Source: Verrucomicrobiaceae bacterium (GTDB lineage: Bacteria; Verrucomicrobiota; Verrucomicrobiia; Verrucomicrobiales; Akkermansiaceae). Taken from it: a stretch of 33,187 nt of DNA. Within the stretch, counting starts at the first letter, position 1. Every line of letters starts with the position of its first letter. Made by a program: the position numbers and the translations under genes. Location: the NCBI GenBank assembly GCA_027485995.1, contig JAIXPW010000187.1, positions 1-33,187 on the forward strand, written 5' to 3'. Under the pieces are notes generated by a model. The model saw only the letters and a program-made list of their open reading frames with translations, was not told where the DNA came from and did no database searches. Of this stretch, positions 1-6,415 are shown piece by piece.

Positions 1-1
1 C

Positions 2-199
2 CAGATATGGGTCGCGATCTGCACCTATCTGATGATCGCCATCCTCCACAAGCAGCTCAAGCTGCCCGGTACACTCCACAGAACTTTGCAGGTTTTGAGC
101 GTTCATCCGTTCGAGAAAGTGCCTCTAAATGAGCTACTTACGGAAATCGACCACAGAACCTTCATGAATCAAGATTCTAACCAATTGGATTTGTTTTAG
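2..199 (+). CDS. IS4-family transposase, C-terminal part (cut by window edge)
   Basis: This frame is open from the window edge and stops at TAG 197-199, giving 65 residues. It begins QIWVAICTYL and ends SNQLDLF. The IWVAI...YLMIAI helix, the 'LQVLSVHPFEKVPLNELL' segment (residues 38-55) and the SNQLxLF tail are typical of the extreme C-terminus of IS4-family (DUF4372-type) DDE transposases. The catalytic residues would lie upstream, outside the window. The insertion sequence should end a few bases after the stop; a CCGGACG-containing stretch at 207-213 may belong to its terminal inverted repeat, but the other end is not visible. The following gene starts only about 17-26 bases downstream, so the element sits almost against it. 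Confidence 0.75.
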   Translation, partial: QIWVAICTYLMIAILHKQLKLPGTLHRTLQVLSVHPFEKVPLNELLTEIDHRTFMNQDSNQLDLF

Positions 200-224
200 T
201 TACAACCGGACGCCCGTGACGTCG

Positions 225-764
225 ATGATCAACTACTATCTATATAGGGACGGCCAGAACCACGGCCCATACTCCGCCGACCAAATGAAGCAGTTAGTGA
301 CGTCTGGCCAGGTTGCGCAGAGCGAACTGATTTGCCCTGAAGGCAGCTCTGATTGGGTGCCTGCATCGACACTCTTGGTGGCTTCGAGTCTAAACTCAAG
401 GACTGTGGCACCCGCTTCGGTTTCGAGATCGGCAGGAAGCCGGGATTTCTCCGTCACGGAAGAGCAGGTCTCTGCTGCCCACCAGAAGCTCAAAACACCA
501 ATGATTGGAATACTCATCTCGGTAGCAGTCCCATTCTTGTTGTGGGCCGCGAAGTCGGATGCCTCGAGAGGGGTGAGGATATCCGGTAGACATAGAGGAC
601 TAAAGTCACTGATGCAGACAATTGTAAAAGAGAATCCTCAGGCCCTTCCTATAGGAATTGCAATCGGAGTGATTGGTGTTGTGGTTTGTGCCGTCTGGTT
701 TGCACGGTCCCGAAAAGTGGCCAGGGATCTCAAGGCCGAATTCAATCGTCAACAGATCAGATAA
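225..764 (+). CDS. GYF_2 (DUF4339) domain membrane protein
   Basis: The protein is 179 aa from ATG 225. An in-frame GTG at 216 would add three residues, but the domain itself begins MINYYLYRDG, so ATG 225 is preferred. Residues 2-50 match the GYF_2/DUF4339 pattern (YYLYRDGQ..GPYS...M..LV..G.V......CPEGSSDWVP), a small fold thought to bind proline-rich or other protein partners. Two hydrophobic segments follow, at about residues 90-107 and 142-160. The protein ends in a basic, probably cytoplasmic tail. Family members are usually fused to membrane modules of unknown role, so the substrate is unknown. The IS4 remnant lies immediately upstream and leaves almost no room for a native promoter, so transcription may come from the insertion sequence. 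Confidence 0.75.
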   Translation: MINYYLYRDGQNHGPYSADQMKQLVTSGQVAQSELICPEGSSDWVPASTLLVASSLNSRTVAPASVSRSAGSRDFSVTEEQVSAAHQKLKTPMIGILISVAVPFLLWAAKSDASRGVRISGRHRGLKSLMQTIVKENPQALPIGIAIGVIGVVVCAVWFARSRKVARDLKAEFNRQQIR

Positions 765-849
765 CAATTCAGAGGTTGCAATGGCGGAGATCGTCGGGAG
801 TTCGTTTCGCTCTGGACCTCCTTCAACCGTTTTGCCACATCTAATCCTA

Positions 850-995
850 GAAACCGCGAATGAACGCGAATGAACGCCAATAAAATACTGGAAATGAATG
901 AATGACGGGAACCAAAGCGCTCGCCCTTATGATGAACCGCCTGATTCACATAAATCATTGAAAATTCGCGTGTATTGGCGTTCATTCGTGGTTTC
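850..995. repeat. Long inverted repeat, GAATGAACG type
   Basis: The left arm (850-882) and right arm (973-995) are near-perfect reverse complements. The right arm read in reverse is GAAACCACGAATGAACGCCA followed by ATA. The left arm has the same sequence with one extra tandem copy of the 10-mer CGAATGAACG and one mismatch. The spacer is about 90 bp with no gene. It fills the 269-bp gap between two genes and is likely a member of a dispersed intergenic palindrome family. Confidence 0.7.
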
Positions 996-1033
996 GTTTT
1001 CCTCCTAAAGCTAATCGTTGCTACGGCCAAAAG

Positions 1034-1459
1034 ATGAATCGCACCTTGCATCTGGATCATGTGCAGTTTGAGATTTTCAGCGATCTCGACTTCCGCAACG
1101 GCAATGGGACTCTGGTCGCCCATGCACCGGACACAGACCTGGCCACCCTTCGCTGCTCAGTCACGAGCGTTTATCGCAACGGAGAAGAAGTGCGGCAAGT
1201 TGCAGAGCGAGAGATTCCGGAAATGGCCGAAAAGGCCGGCGAACAGCACGAGGTGATCGGCGAGAAGTTTCTTTTCCGCACCCGCAAGGCAAGTTCGGAG
1301 GACCCAAGGGACACCATCCACTGCTGGTATCTTGGACTCGGAGGCCACATCGCAGTCTTGACCGTTTTCGTAGATCATCGGTTACAGGACGACCCACGGG
1401 CGAAGCATGTCATGGACTGTGCTGATCTCCTCATCCGAACGTTTCAGAGAACTCCGTGA
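1034..1459 (+). CDS. Unrecognised 141-aa protein
   Basis: I do not recognise this family. The protein is 141 aa, starts at ATG 1034, and has no signal peptide or membrane segment. Its pattern is an N-terminal beta-like part (FEIFSDLDF, LVAHAPDTDLATLRCSVTSVYR), a Lys/Glu-rich helix at about residues 50-75, two more strands (CWYLGLGGHIAVLTVFV) and a final helix (ADLLIRTF). That alpha+beta layout is reminiscent of small immunity-type or DcrB-like proteins, but this is only a resemblance. The next gene follows on the same strand after 154 bp, and the two may be co-transcribed. Confidence 0.6.
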   Translation: MNRTLHLDHVQFEIFSDLDFRNGNGTLVAHAPDTDLATLRCSVTSVYRNGEEVRQVAEREIPEMAEKAGEQHEVIGEKFLFRTRKASSEDPRDTIHCWYLGLGGHIAVLTVFVDHRLQDDPRAKHVMDCADLLIRTFQRTP

Positions 1460-1613
1460 AGCCACGCTCCCGAAGACCGAAGAAAATGCTCCACACGAAC
1501 ACAGGAATCCGAACAAATCGGATGCAGGCAACGACTCGTTTTGCATCTGGCGTTTCATCAACGCTTCCCGCTCGCCGTCGCCTGATCCCAAACGCTGCCA
1601 TGGCAATGAAGCA

Positions 1614-2114
1614 ATGATCCCCACACTTGAAGAAATCAGCGCCAAGGTTGCCGCGCTCCCCCGTGCTCCGGTGGCATTTGAAGCACGTTGGTACGGAGAT
1701 TCGCACGGCTGGAGGATCGCTTTGACGGCGATCCTGAAGTCCGACAATTGGCCCGGATTTGAAGACAGCGTTCTGTTCGAATCCTCATTGGGAGACATTC
1801 GCATTTTCAATGGACAGGTGCCACCTTGGCCTGAGGCAGGGATTGCGGCAAAATCCGGAGGTGACTTGGCTATCAAATTTGACGTGCCATTTTACTTTCC
1901 CTCGCCAAATCACCCGGAAGAGGATTGCCCGCGGTGGTGGGAGCAAAAAAAGGGTTCGCCCTGCCGGAGATGTGGCATCCCACTTGATCAAGAAGACACC
2001 CTTCCATGGAAGGGGCGCTGCTACTTTTGCTTTCTTGCAGAAGATCGCAGCGACGAGCCACTGGAACAACGTGTGAAACATAAACGCTGGTGGCAATTTT
2101 GGCGGGCCACTTGA
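1614..2114 (+). CDS. Small protein with C-terminal zinc-ribbon motif
   Basis: The protein is 166 aa from ATG 1614. The reading frame is open further upstream to 1407, but that would overlap the previous gene, and the extra residues look non-coding. Residues 1-110 are unrecognised. Residues 119-140 carry CRRCGIPLDQ...CYFCF, a CxxC-x(15-16)-CxxC layout that should bind zinc. The protein ends in a basic, Trp-rich tail (KHKRWWQFW). I cannot name the family. It lies directly after an equally unknown gene, and the pair may be one unit. Confidence is fair that this is a gene, low for function. Confidence 0.6.
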   Translation: MIPTLEEISAKVAALPRAPVAFEARWYGDSHGWRIALTAILKSDNWPGFEDSVLFESSLGDIRIFNGQVPPWPEAGIAAKSGGDLAIKFDVPFYFPSPNHPEEDCPRWWEQKKGSPCRRCGIPLDQEDTLPWKGRCYFCFLAEDRSDEPLEQRVKHKRWWQFWRAT

Positions 2115-2135
2115 TTTGATTCCGCATTTCAAACA

Positions 2136-2160
2136 CAATGGTTTGTCAGAGCATCTGTTT
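2136..2160 (+). repeat. Short dispersed repeat R, copy 1
   Basis: This copy of the consensus GTTTGTCAGAGCATTTGTT has one mismatch (CATCTG) and lies just after the zinc-ribbon gene. Five copies occur in the window, all in intergenic DNA and all in this orientation. Confidence 0.7.
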
Positions 2161-2198
2161 TAAGAGCCGAAGAGCTTCGCAACAAGCTGGGAGGGGAG

Positions 2199-2537
2199 TC
2201 ATTCCTCATCAGGCCAAGCAAGCTGCTGTACTCTACCCGCCCAATCTTGGGAAAAGGTGTTTCCAAATGGGCAGTCGGGAAGATTCACCCCATCACTGAC
2301 AAACGTCACCTGCTGCTCGGTCAAGCAAACAAGCACATCATGCGTTGCTACTTCTGATGCAGCCTGCATGACTTCAAGAACGGACTTCTTTTGTTCGTCA
2401 GTCAAACCATTTAGTTTGGCTGCTGCTGAGTTGCTTCATTCGCCAGCCTGAAAAGAATTCATTATATAGTTGAAAGAACCTTGATGGGAGACGATGAAAT
2501 CAACCAAGCACTTATATTCTTCTATATCGATTTTCAT
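2199..2537 (-). pseudogene. Small gene split by an in-frame TGA
   Basis: On the minus strand, ATG at 2535-2537 opens a frame beginning MKIDIEEYKCLVDFIV. It reaches TGA at 2436-2438 after 33 codons and then continues in the same frame, with protein-like sequence (LNGLTDEQKKSVLEVMQAA ... QDWAGRVQQLAWPDEE), to the stop at 2199. The whole would be about 112 aa, acidic and soluble, from an unrecognised family. Reading both halves as one protein is my inference from the shared frame, the similar composition and the lack of a good ATG for the second half (only TTG 2403-2405). If TGA is the only lesion, the decay is recent. Alternatively the downstream part is a separate 68-aa ORF. Confidence 0.4.
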
Positions 2538-2587
2538 GGGTAGTATGATTAACAACCGGGTTTGGGATCCCCAGGTGATCGCGATCC

Positions 2588-2611
2588 AATAGTTTGCCAG
2601 AGCATTTGTTT
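2588..2611 (+). repeat. Short dispersed repeat R, copy 2
   Basis: This copy reads AATAGTTTGCCAGAGCATTT, one mismatch from consensus. It directly abuts the left end of the 192-bp repeat A, with copy 3 at the other end, so R copies bracket that unit at a spacing of 214 bp. Confidence 0.75.
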
Positions 2612-2800
2612 CGCACAAGGCCAGCGAATCGCCCAGCCTCTGCCAAGGGGATGCAATCCCCTTCTCCGTATGAAGAGGGCGGTCAACGGGTGGCCATGGT
2701 GAGGCGGCTGGTTGCTCATCGCCGGGAGGCGCGGGGAATGCCCCCCAGGGCAGTAGTTTCAGAGGGCTGAAAATCCGGATGGGATGTCAATGGAAGGAAG
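2609..2800 (+). repeat. 192-bp dispersed repeat, copy A
   Basis: This stretch is about 93% identical by eye to 3929-4121. It includes the hairpin AAGGGGAT-GCA-ATCCCCTT (8-bp perfect stem) near its left end, and a GC-rich right half ending in TGGAAGGAAG. It carries no credible ORF. Unlike copy B it is flanked on both sides by the short repeat R, making an R-A-R structure. The 2538-2916 interval contains only these repeats and the toxin promoter. Confidence 0.8.
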
Positions 2801-2825
2801 CAATAGTTTGTCAGAGCATTTGTTC
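2801..2825 (+). repeat. Short dispersed repeat R, copy 3
   Basis: This is the best match to consensus (CAATAGTTTGTCAGAGCATT then TGTTC). It closes the R-A-R unit and lies about 60 bp upstream of the toxin-antitoxin promoter. Confidence 0.75.
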
Positions 2826-2882
2826 TCTGGGGAGGCGGGGTTGCGGCGGAATGGCTCATGGAGCTTCGGATGCCGCGAGCGC

Positions 2883-2916
2883 TTGACAAAATCTTGGTAT
2901 CGCCCATCATACCAAA
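2883..2916 (+). promoter_or_regulatory. Toxin-antitoxin promoter with overlapping palindromic operator
   Basis: A consensus -35 TTGACA lies at 2883-2888, with a -10-like CATCAT at 2905-2910 (16-bp spacer). The perfect inverted repeat TTGGTAT (2894-2900) / ATACCAA (2909-2915), with an 8-bp spacer, covers the spacer and the -10. The GTG start of the PIN gene is at 2917, about 7 bases after the -10, so the transcript would be leaderless or nearly so. Ribbon-helix-helix antitoxins commonly autorepress by binding such dyads, and the next-but-one gene encodes one. Confidence 0.6.
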
Positions 2917-3339
2917 GTGCTGGTTGTGTTCGATACCAACGTCATCATTTCTTCCCTCAAGTCCTCCTCCGGGGCCTCATTTCGACTGCTTGGCCTCGTG
3001 CAGTCAGGAGTGCTTCGACCTGCAGTGACCGCGCCGCTGGCATTCGAATACGATGACGTCGCCAGCCGACCTGGACTTTTCCCGCATCTAACAAGCACCG
3101 AGATCTCCCTCTTTCTCGATTGGTTCATTTCCGTCTCCAGTCTTCACAAGGTCCATTTCCTCTGGCGACCTCTGCTTCGCGACCCAAATGACGACATGGT
3201 GCTGGAGGCGGCGGTGGCTGCCGGTGCCGATTGCCTCGTCACCTTCAATGTCCTCGACTTCGCCGGCGCATCCACGTTGGGCGTCCGCATCGTCACCCCG
3301 CCGCAACTCCTCGAGCTGATTTCCTCCAAACCATTATGA
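2917..3339 (+). CDS. PIN-domain toxin, putative ribonuclease (COG1569-like)
   Basis: The protein is 140 aa and starts at GTG 2917, since no in-frame ATG lies upstream. It matches the PIN-family toxins of the COG1569 type: strand one ends in FDTNVIIS with the first acidic residue D6, E44 lies in LAFEYDDV, and D92/D93 in RDPNDDMVLEAA. The fourth site is VTFNVLDF (N111, D114), where this subfamily often has Asn. PIN toxins are Mg2+-dependent endoribonucleases that cleave tRNA, rRNA or mRNA, and each is neutralised by its partner. The stop overlaps the antitoxin start by ATGA (3336-3339), so translation is coupled. The toxin-first order is less common in type II systems but known for this subfamily. 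Confidence 0.85.
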   Translation: MLVVFDTNVIISSLKSSSGASFRLLGLVQSGVLRPAVTAPLAFEYDDVASRPGLFPHLTSTEISLFLDWFISVSSLHKVHFLWRPLLRDPNDDMVLEAAVAAGADCLVTFNVLDFAGASTLGVRIVTPPQLLELISSKPL

Positions 3340-3575
3340 GCACCCTCAGCATCCGACTTCCCAACTCCATTCATCAGCACGCCAAGCGTTTGGCCAGGGA
3401 TGAGGGCATTTCGGTCAATCAGCTTGTCAGCAGCGCACTCGCCGAGAAGCTATCAGCACTCGACGCGGAACGGTATCTGAACGAGCGCGCCGAACGTGGC
3501 AAGAAGGTCGATATCGGTGCGATCCTGGCCAAGATTCCAGCGGCGGAGCCGGAGCCGGGCGATCGGATTCCTTAA
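3336..3575 (+). CDS. Ribbon-helix-helix antitoxin of the PIN toxin
   Basis: The protein is 79 aa. The start is set by the 4-bp overlap with the toxin stop (ATGA 3336-3339); the frame is open upstream but overlaps the toxin. Residues 1-45 read MSTLSIRLPNSIHQHAKRLA then a helix with GISVNQLVSSALAEKLSAL. This is a typical Arc/CopG-type ribbon-helix-helix, with the beta-strand TLSIRLP for DNA contact and GISVNQLV between the helices. The C-terminal tail (about residues 46-79) is charged and Pro/Glu-rich, as expected for the toxin-wrapping segment that folds on binding. It probably represses through the TTGGTAT/ATACCAA palindrome upstream. Confidence 0.85.
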   Translation: MSTLSIRLPNSIHQHAKRLARDEGISVNQLVSSALAEKLSALDAERYLNERAERGKKVDIGAILAKIPAAEPEPGDRIP

Positions 3576-3601
3576 TGACGTCAACGGCGGGTGGAACGCC
3601 T

Positions 3602-3718
3602 TCAGAGGAGGTTCGAGATCCATTTCGCATAGGCTGCAGCCACTGCGGTCGGTTGCAGGGTGACGATTTCCGGAACTTCGTAGGGATGCAGGGCAGCGAG
3701 GGTCTCGAAGAGGTCGAG
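3602..3718 (-). pseudogene. cutA: cutA 3' remnant
   Basis: Read on the minus strand, this encodes about 39 residues ending at TGA 3602-3604. It includes LAALHPYEVPEIVTL and ends AYAKWISNLL. HPYEVPEI is the hallmark of CutA (divalent-cation tolerance, a trimeric periplasmic/cytosolic protein of about 105-110 aa), and its position 25-30 residues before the C-terminus also fits. The N-terminal two thirds are missing. Just upstream in the gene's own direction (3731 onward) lies a fragment of the long dispersed repeat, so the gene seems to have been truncated at a repeat boundary. No start codon or RBS is seen. Confidence 0.65.
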
Positions 3719-3730
3719 TGGCCGGGGCCA

Positions 3731-3796
3731 GTCCCGATAATCCAGTGTTCGTGCTCACGATTGCTGTCGGCTCGCTGTTCGGATGGAACCCCGCTC
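3731..3796 (+). repeat. Long dispersed repeat, short left-end copy
   Basis: This 66-bp stretch (GTCCCGATAATCCAGTGTTC ... GCTGTCGGCTCGCTGTTCGG ATGGAACCCC) matches the left ends of the long repeats at 17641 and 26496. The rest of that module is absent. The remainder of 3576-4212 holds the cutA stump, copy B of the 192-bp repeat and a short palindrome (CTATCT-GG-AGATAG, 3901-3914), with no other credible gene. Confidence 0.6.
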
Positions 3797-3928
3797 CGAC
3801 CGCGTGGCCGGGGTCCGCACATCGTCACAATCTCTGCCGTTGGGGATCGTGTCGGCCCGCGGTTGGGTCATTCTTGGTCCGGAATCTTTGGGGCCGAGCT
3901 CTATCTGGAGATAGGGAATTGCATCCCA

Positions 3929-4121
3929 TTTCGCACAAGGCCAGCGAATCGTCCAGCCTGCGCCAAGGGGATGCAATCCCCTTCTCCGTATGAAGAGGGC
4001 GATCAACGGGTGGCCATCGTGAGGCGGCTGGTTGGTCATCGCCGGGAGGCACGGGGAAATGCCCCTCAAGGCAGTAGTTTCAGAGGGCTGAAAATCCGGA
4101 TGGGATGTCAATGGAAGGAAG
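3929..4121 (+). repeat. 192-bp dispersed repeat, copy B
   Basis: This is a direct repeat of 2609-2800 with scattered substitutions and one extra base in the GGGGAAATG run. The 8-bp stem AAGGGGAT-GCA-ATCCCCTT is conserved. This copy lacks the flanking short repeat R. It ends about 90 bp before the stop codon of the convergent peptidase gene. Confidence 0.8.
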
Positions 4122-4152
4122 AGGATGCCTTGGCCCGGGACGCTGCAGAGTC

Positions 4153-4177
4153 GAGTTGAAGCAAGATGCCTCAACTC
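4153..4177. other. Hairpin downstream of the M60-like gene
   Basis: GAGTTGA (4153-4159) and TCAACTC (4171-4177) form a perfect 7-bp stem with an 11-base loop, 36 bp beyond the stop of the minus-strand peptidase gene. No T-run follows on the minus strand, so it is at best a weak or Rho-assisted transcript end. Confidence 0.3.
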
Positions 4178-4212
4178 CGGTAGAATCAGCGTGCCCGCAT
4201 TTGATGGCGGCC

Positions 4213-5949
4213 TCAATGTCCGGAACCTTTCTTGCCCGGAGCGTCCTGATCCAGGCCGACTGGCCACCAGAGCGGCAGTTTCTCTGAGCTGGGAATCCGT
4301 GCGGACTTGCGGACCGGGATCGCCCAGCGCTCGAAGTAGGTCCACAGATCGCGCCCAAGCGCACGCGAGAGGTGCTGGTAGAAAAAGTCACGCTTCTCCG
4401 CTTCCGTGGTCGGCAGCTTTTCCTTCGGCGTGCGTCGATACTCCGCGTGCATCTTCTGGATCGGTTCCCAGCCAAACTCGTCGAGGACCGGCACGAAGAA
4501 CGACAAGGCCAGGAACGGGTCGTCCTGCCAGACCTTGAACGAGGGCTTGCGGAGATACTTCCGGATGTTCGCCATCACCGTCTCGCGGCTCCAATCGTCC
4601 TCTCGACGGCAGGTGTAGTGGTCCTGATTCAGAAGCTTCCGGTAAACATAAAGCGTGAAGAGATTCACCGTCACTTCCTCCGTTCCCGCGAAATCGATGT
4701 CGGCGAACTGGTGACGATGGCCCAGTTCGTGGAAATGCCCCCACGACCCCTCCTTGCGCAGCTTTTCCACGTCCAGCATCAGCGCGCAGGAATCGTCATC
4801 CGGAACCACCACGCGGTCGGTGACACAGTACATGTAGCCGGCCGACACTTCGCGATCGATCACGACCTGCTCGATGACCTTGCGTTTCGCTGGCACGCAC
4901 GCGAGTTCGGCATCCGCTGCCAGCACGGCATCCCAGAAATCCAGCACGGCCTTCGGGTCATCGAGATGGCTGATCCTTGAGGTCGGCAGGGAAATCAACA
5001 GGCTGTCCGATTCCAGCTCCGCCCACGGCACCTTTCTCGCCCGGATCGAGGTCTTCCATTCCTCCAGGCTGGTCTCGTCTGACTTGAAACGTGGGGCCTT
5101 CACGACTCCGGAAAGGGTGATCTCGAATGGAGGATCGGCCTGATCCTTGTTGGGGATGCAGATGAACACAGGACCTCCGTAGGGAGATGAAATCCGGGTG
5201 TTCGCTTCTTCAATGTCCACCGTCGTGGTGAGATCGAAGCCATCCCGCTTCAAGCCCGACTCGTCGAAGTCCCCGGACATCACAAGATCATCGCGGTGGA
5301 GGCCGATCATCACCTGCGCCTTTCCGACCAGCGCCTGCGGAACCACCAGCGACACGGTCTCGCCGGGAGCCGCATAGCAACCCGTCGGATGCGGACGGAG
5401 ATAAGCCTCATCTTCCTCCCAAAGTCCCTGTCGTCCGGTGCGAGGAACGATCCTCAGCTTCAGCTCCTTTTCGCGTGGCACCGAGGCATCCACCGCTCCG
5501 GGAAAATGCTTCGCCGCCGGTGCGACAAAGGAAGGATCCTCGGCCGCCTTGGCCGACTCGATTCCATGATTCAGGAAATACCGCAGCCGCTGCAGGGGAT
5601 CTGTTAGAACGAGCGGCCGCTCCAGGCTCGGGATCAATTCCCCTCGATGCGCATCCAGTTTCAGCAGCAAGGTGAGGTCCTCCACCTCACTGCTTTCGGA
5701 GTCGCCCGTAACCCGTTCGAGCAAGGCCTGCTCGGTCGCGTGGCGCTTCGCGGCCGTCCATTTCCCGTAAGCCCCACTCACAATCGCGCGATGCAGGGCT
5801 TTCCCGCTGGCCGCCTCCTCATCCGCCGCCAACGAGTGTGTGGCCACCAGACAAGCGCATGTTGCGGCAAGAAGAGTGCATGGAAGGCGAGGTGATCGGA
5901 TGGAAAAGCGGATCATCGAAATGCGGGAGTCCAGGTTTTGCGACTTCAT
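4213..5949 (-). CDS. Secreted M60-like (enhancin/mucin-type) zinc metallopeptidase
   Basis: The protein is 578 aa, starting at ATG 5947-5949. An in-frame ATG at 5914-5916 gives a shorter n-region and is an alternative. Residues ~20-42 are a Sec signal peptide ending VATHSLA-ADEE. The middle part has beta-rich sequence with CYAAPGETVSLVVP, typical of the domain that precedes M60 catalytic regions. The zinc motif is HELGH (H407, E408, H411), followed at residues 424-425 by the Glu pair that completes the M60 pattern HExxHx(8,28)E. M60-like enzymes cleave O-glycosylated proteins such as mucins. It is transcribed divergently from the cassette-A operon; 466 bp separate the two starts. The C-terminal tail is basic, and no anchor or sorting signal is seen. 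Confidence 0.85.
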   Translation of the reverse strand: MKSQNLDSRISMIRFSIRSPRLPCTLLAATCACLVATHSLAADEEAASGKALHRAIVSGAYGKWTAAKRHATEQALLERVTGDSESSEVEDLTLLLKLDAHRGELIPSLERPLVLTDPLQRLRYFLNHGIESAKAAEDPSFVAPAAKHFPGAVDASVPREKELKLRIVPRTGRQGLWEEDEAYLRPHPTGCYAAPGETVSLVVPQALVGKAQVMIGLHRDDLVMSGDFDESGLKRDGFDLTTTVDIEEANTRISSPYGGPVFICIPNKDQADPPFEITLSGVVKAPRFKSDETSLEEWKTSIRARKVPWAELESDSLLISLPTSRISHLDDPKAVLDFWDAVLAADAELACVPAKRKVIEQVVIDREVSAGYMYCVTDRVVVPDDDSCALMLDVEKLRKEGSWGHFHELGHRHQFADIDFAGTEEVTVNLFTLYVYRKLLNQDHYTCRREDDWSRETVMANIRKYLRKPSFKVWQDDPFLALSFFVPVLDEFGWEPIQKMHAEYRRTPKEKLPTTEAEKRDFFYQHLSRALGRDLWTYFERWAIPVRKSARIPSSEKLPLWWPVGLDQDAPGKKGSGH

Positions 5950-6415
5950 CGATGCCTGTTGTCGGCCAGAGTCTCAAGCCTCGACTAGGCTGGACGGTCT
6001 TTCCCTCGAATCCACCTGATTCCCGGAGAAAGGCTGGCGTTCACTCGATCGATGCTGCTCGGATCCGCCGATCCGAAGACCTAACAGACGTCATCGTTCG
6101 GCCGGCGAGGAGATTCAGAGTTGGGCGCACCCGCCTGTTTGAAAAGGTCTCGGTTTCCGTGCCTCTATCCGGCGGAGTTTCCTCACCAGGAGGGAATGGG
6201 AGCGACAAGCGGCTCTTGAAGGAAGGGCGCGGAGGGGGTGGAGGGAAAGCTGGTCATTTGGAGGCGATCGTGAATTGCGCGATGGTGATATTTCCTTCTT
6301 GCAAGGCGCATCCGTGGGGGTAGGTTGCGAATGTAATGACATTCATTGATCACGCAGGTATGCGGGTTTCGTGAAGGTCCAGGCTTTCGTTGCCAACAAA
6401 ACCCAAAAGCAACCC
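5950..6415. other. Divergent intergenic region, no gene seen
   Basis: This is a 466-bp gap between the M60-like gene and the cassette-A gene, whose promoters it must hold. ORFs here have no protein-like character. The one distinct element is the 16-bp palindrome noted separately at 6329-6344. A GGAGGGGGTGGAGGG-like purine tract lies at 6230-6245. Confidence 0.5.
6329..6344. promoter_or_regulatory. 16-bp palindrome upstream of cassette-A gene
   Basis: GAATGT-AATG-ACATTC is a perfect 6+4+6 dyad 72 bp before the likely ATG 6416. Its symmetry, spacing and position suggest a dimeric repressor or activator site. No regulator gene is adjacent. Confidence 0.35.

Noticed and set aside
1382..1876. 164-aa minus-strand ORF
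   Set aside because: It is antisense to two better plus-strand genes and lacks protein-like features.
3575..4159. 194-aa plus-strand ORF after the antitoxin
   Set aside because: It runs antisense through the cutA stump and through repeat copy B, and its residue composition is unlike a protein.
5838..6323. 161-aa plus-strand ORF between the M60-like and cassette-A genes
   Set aside because: It overlaps the M60-like gene's start antisense, has low-complexity Gly runs and no start signal.
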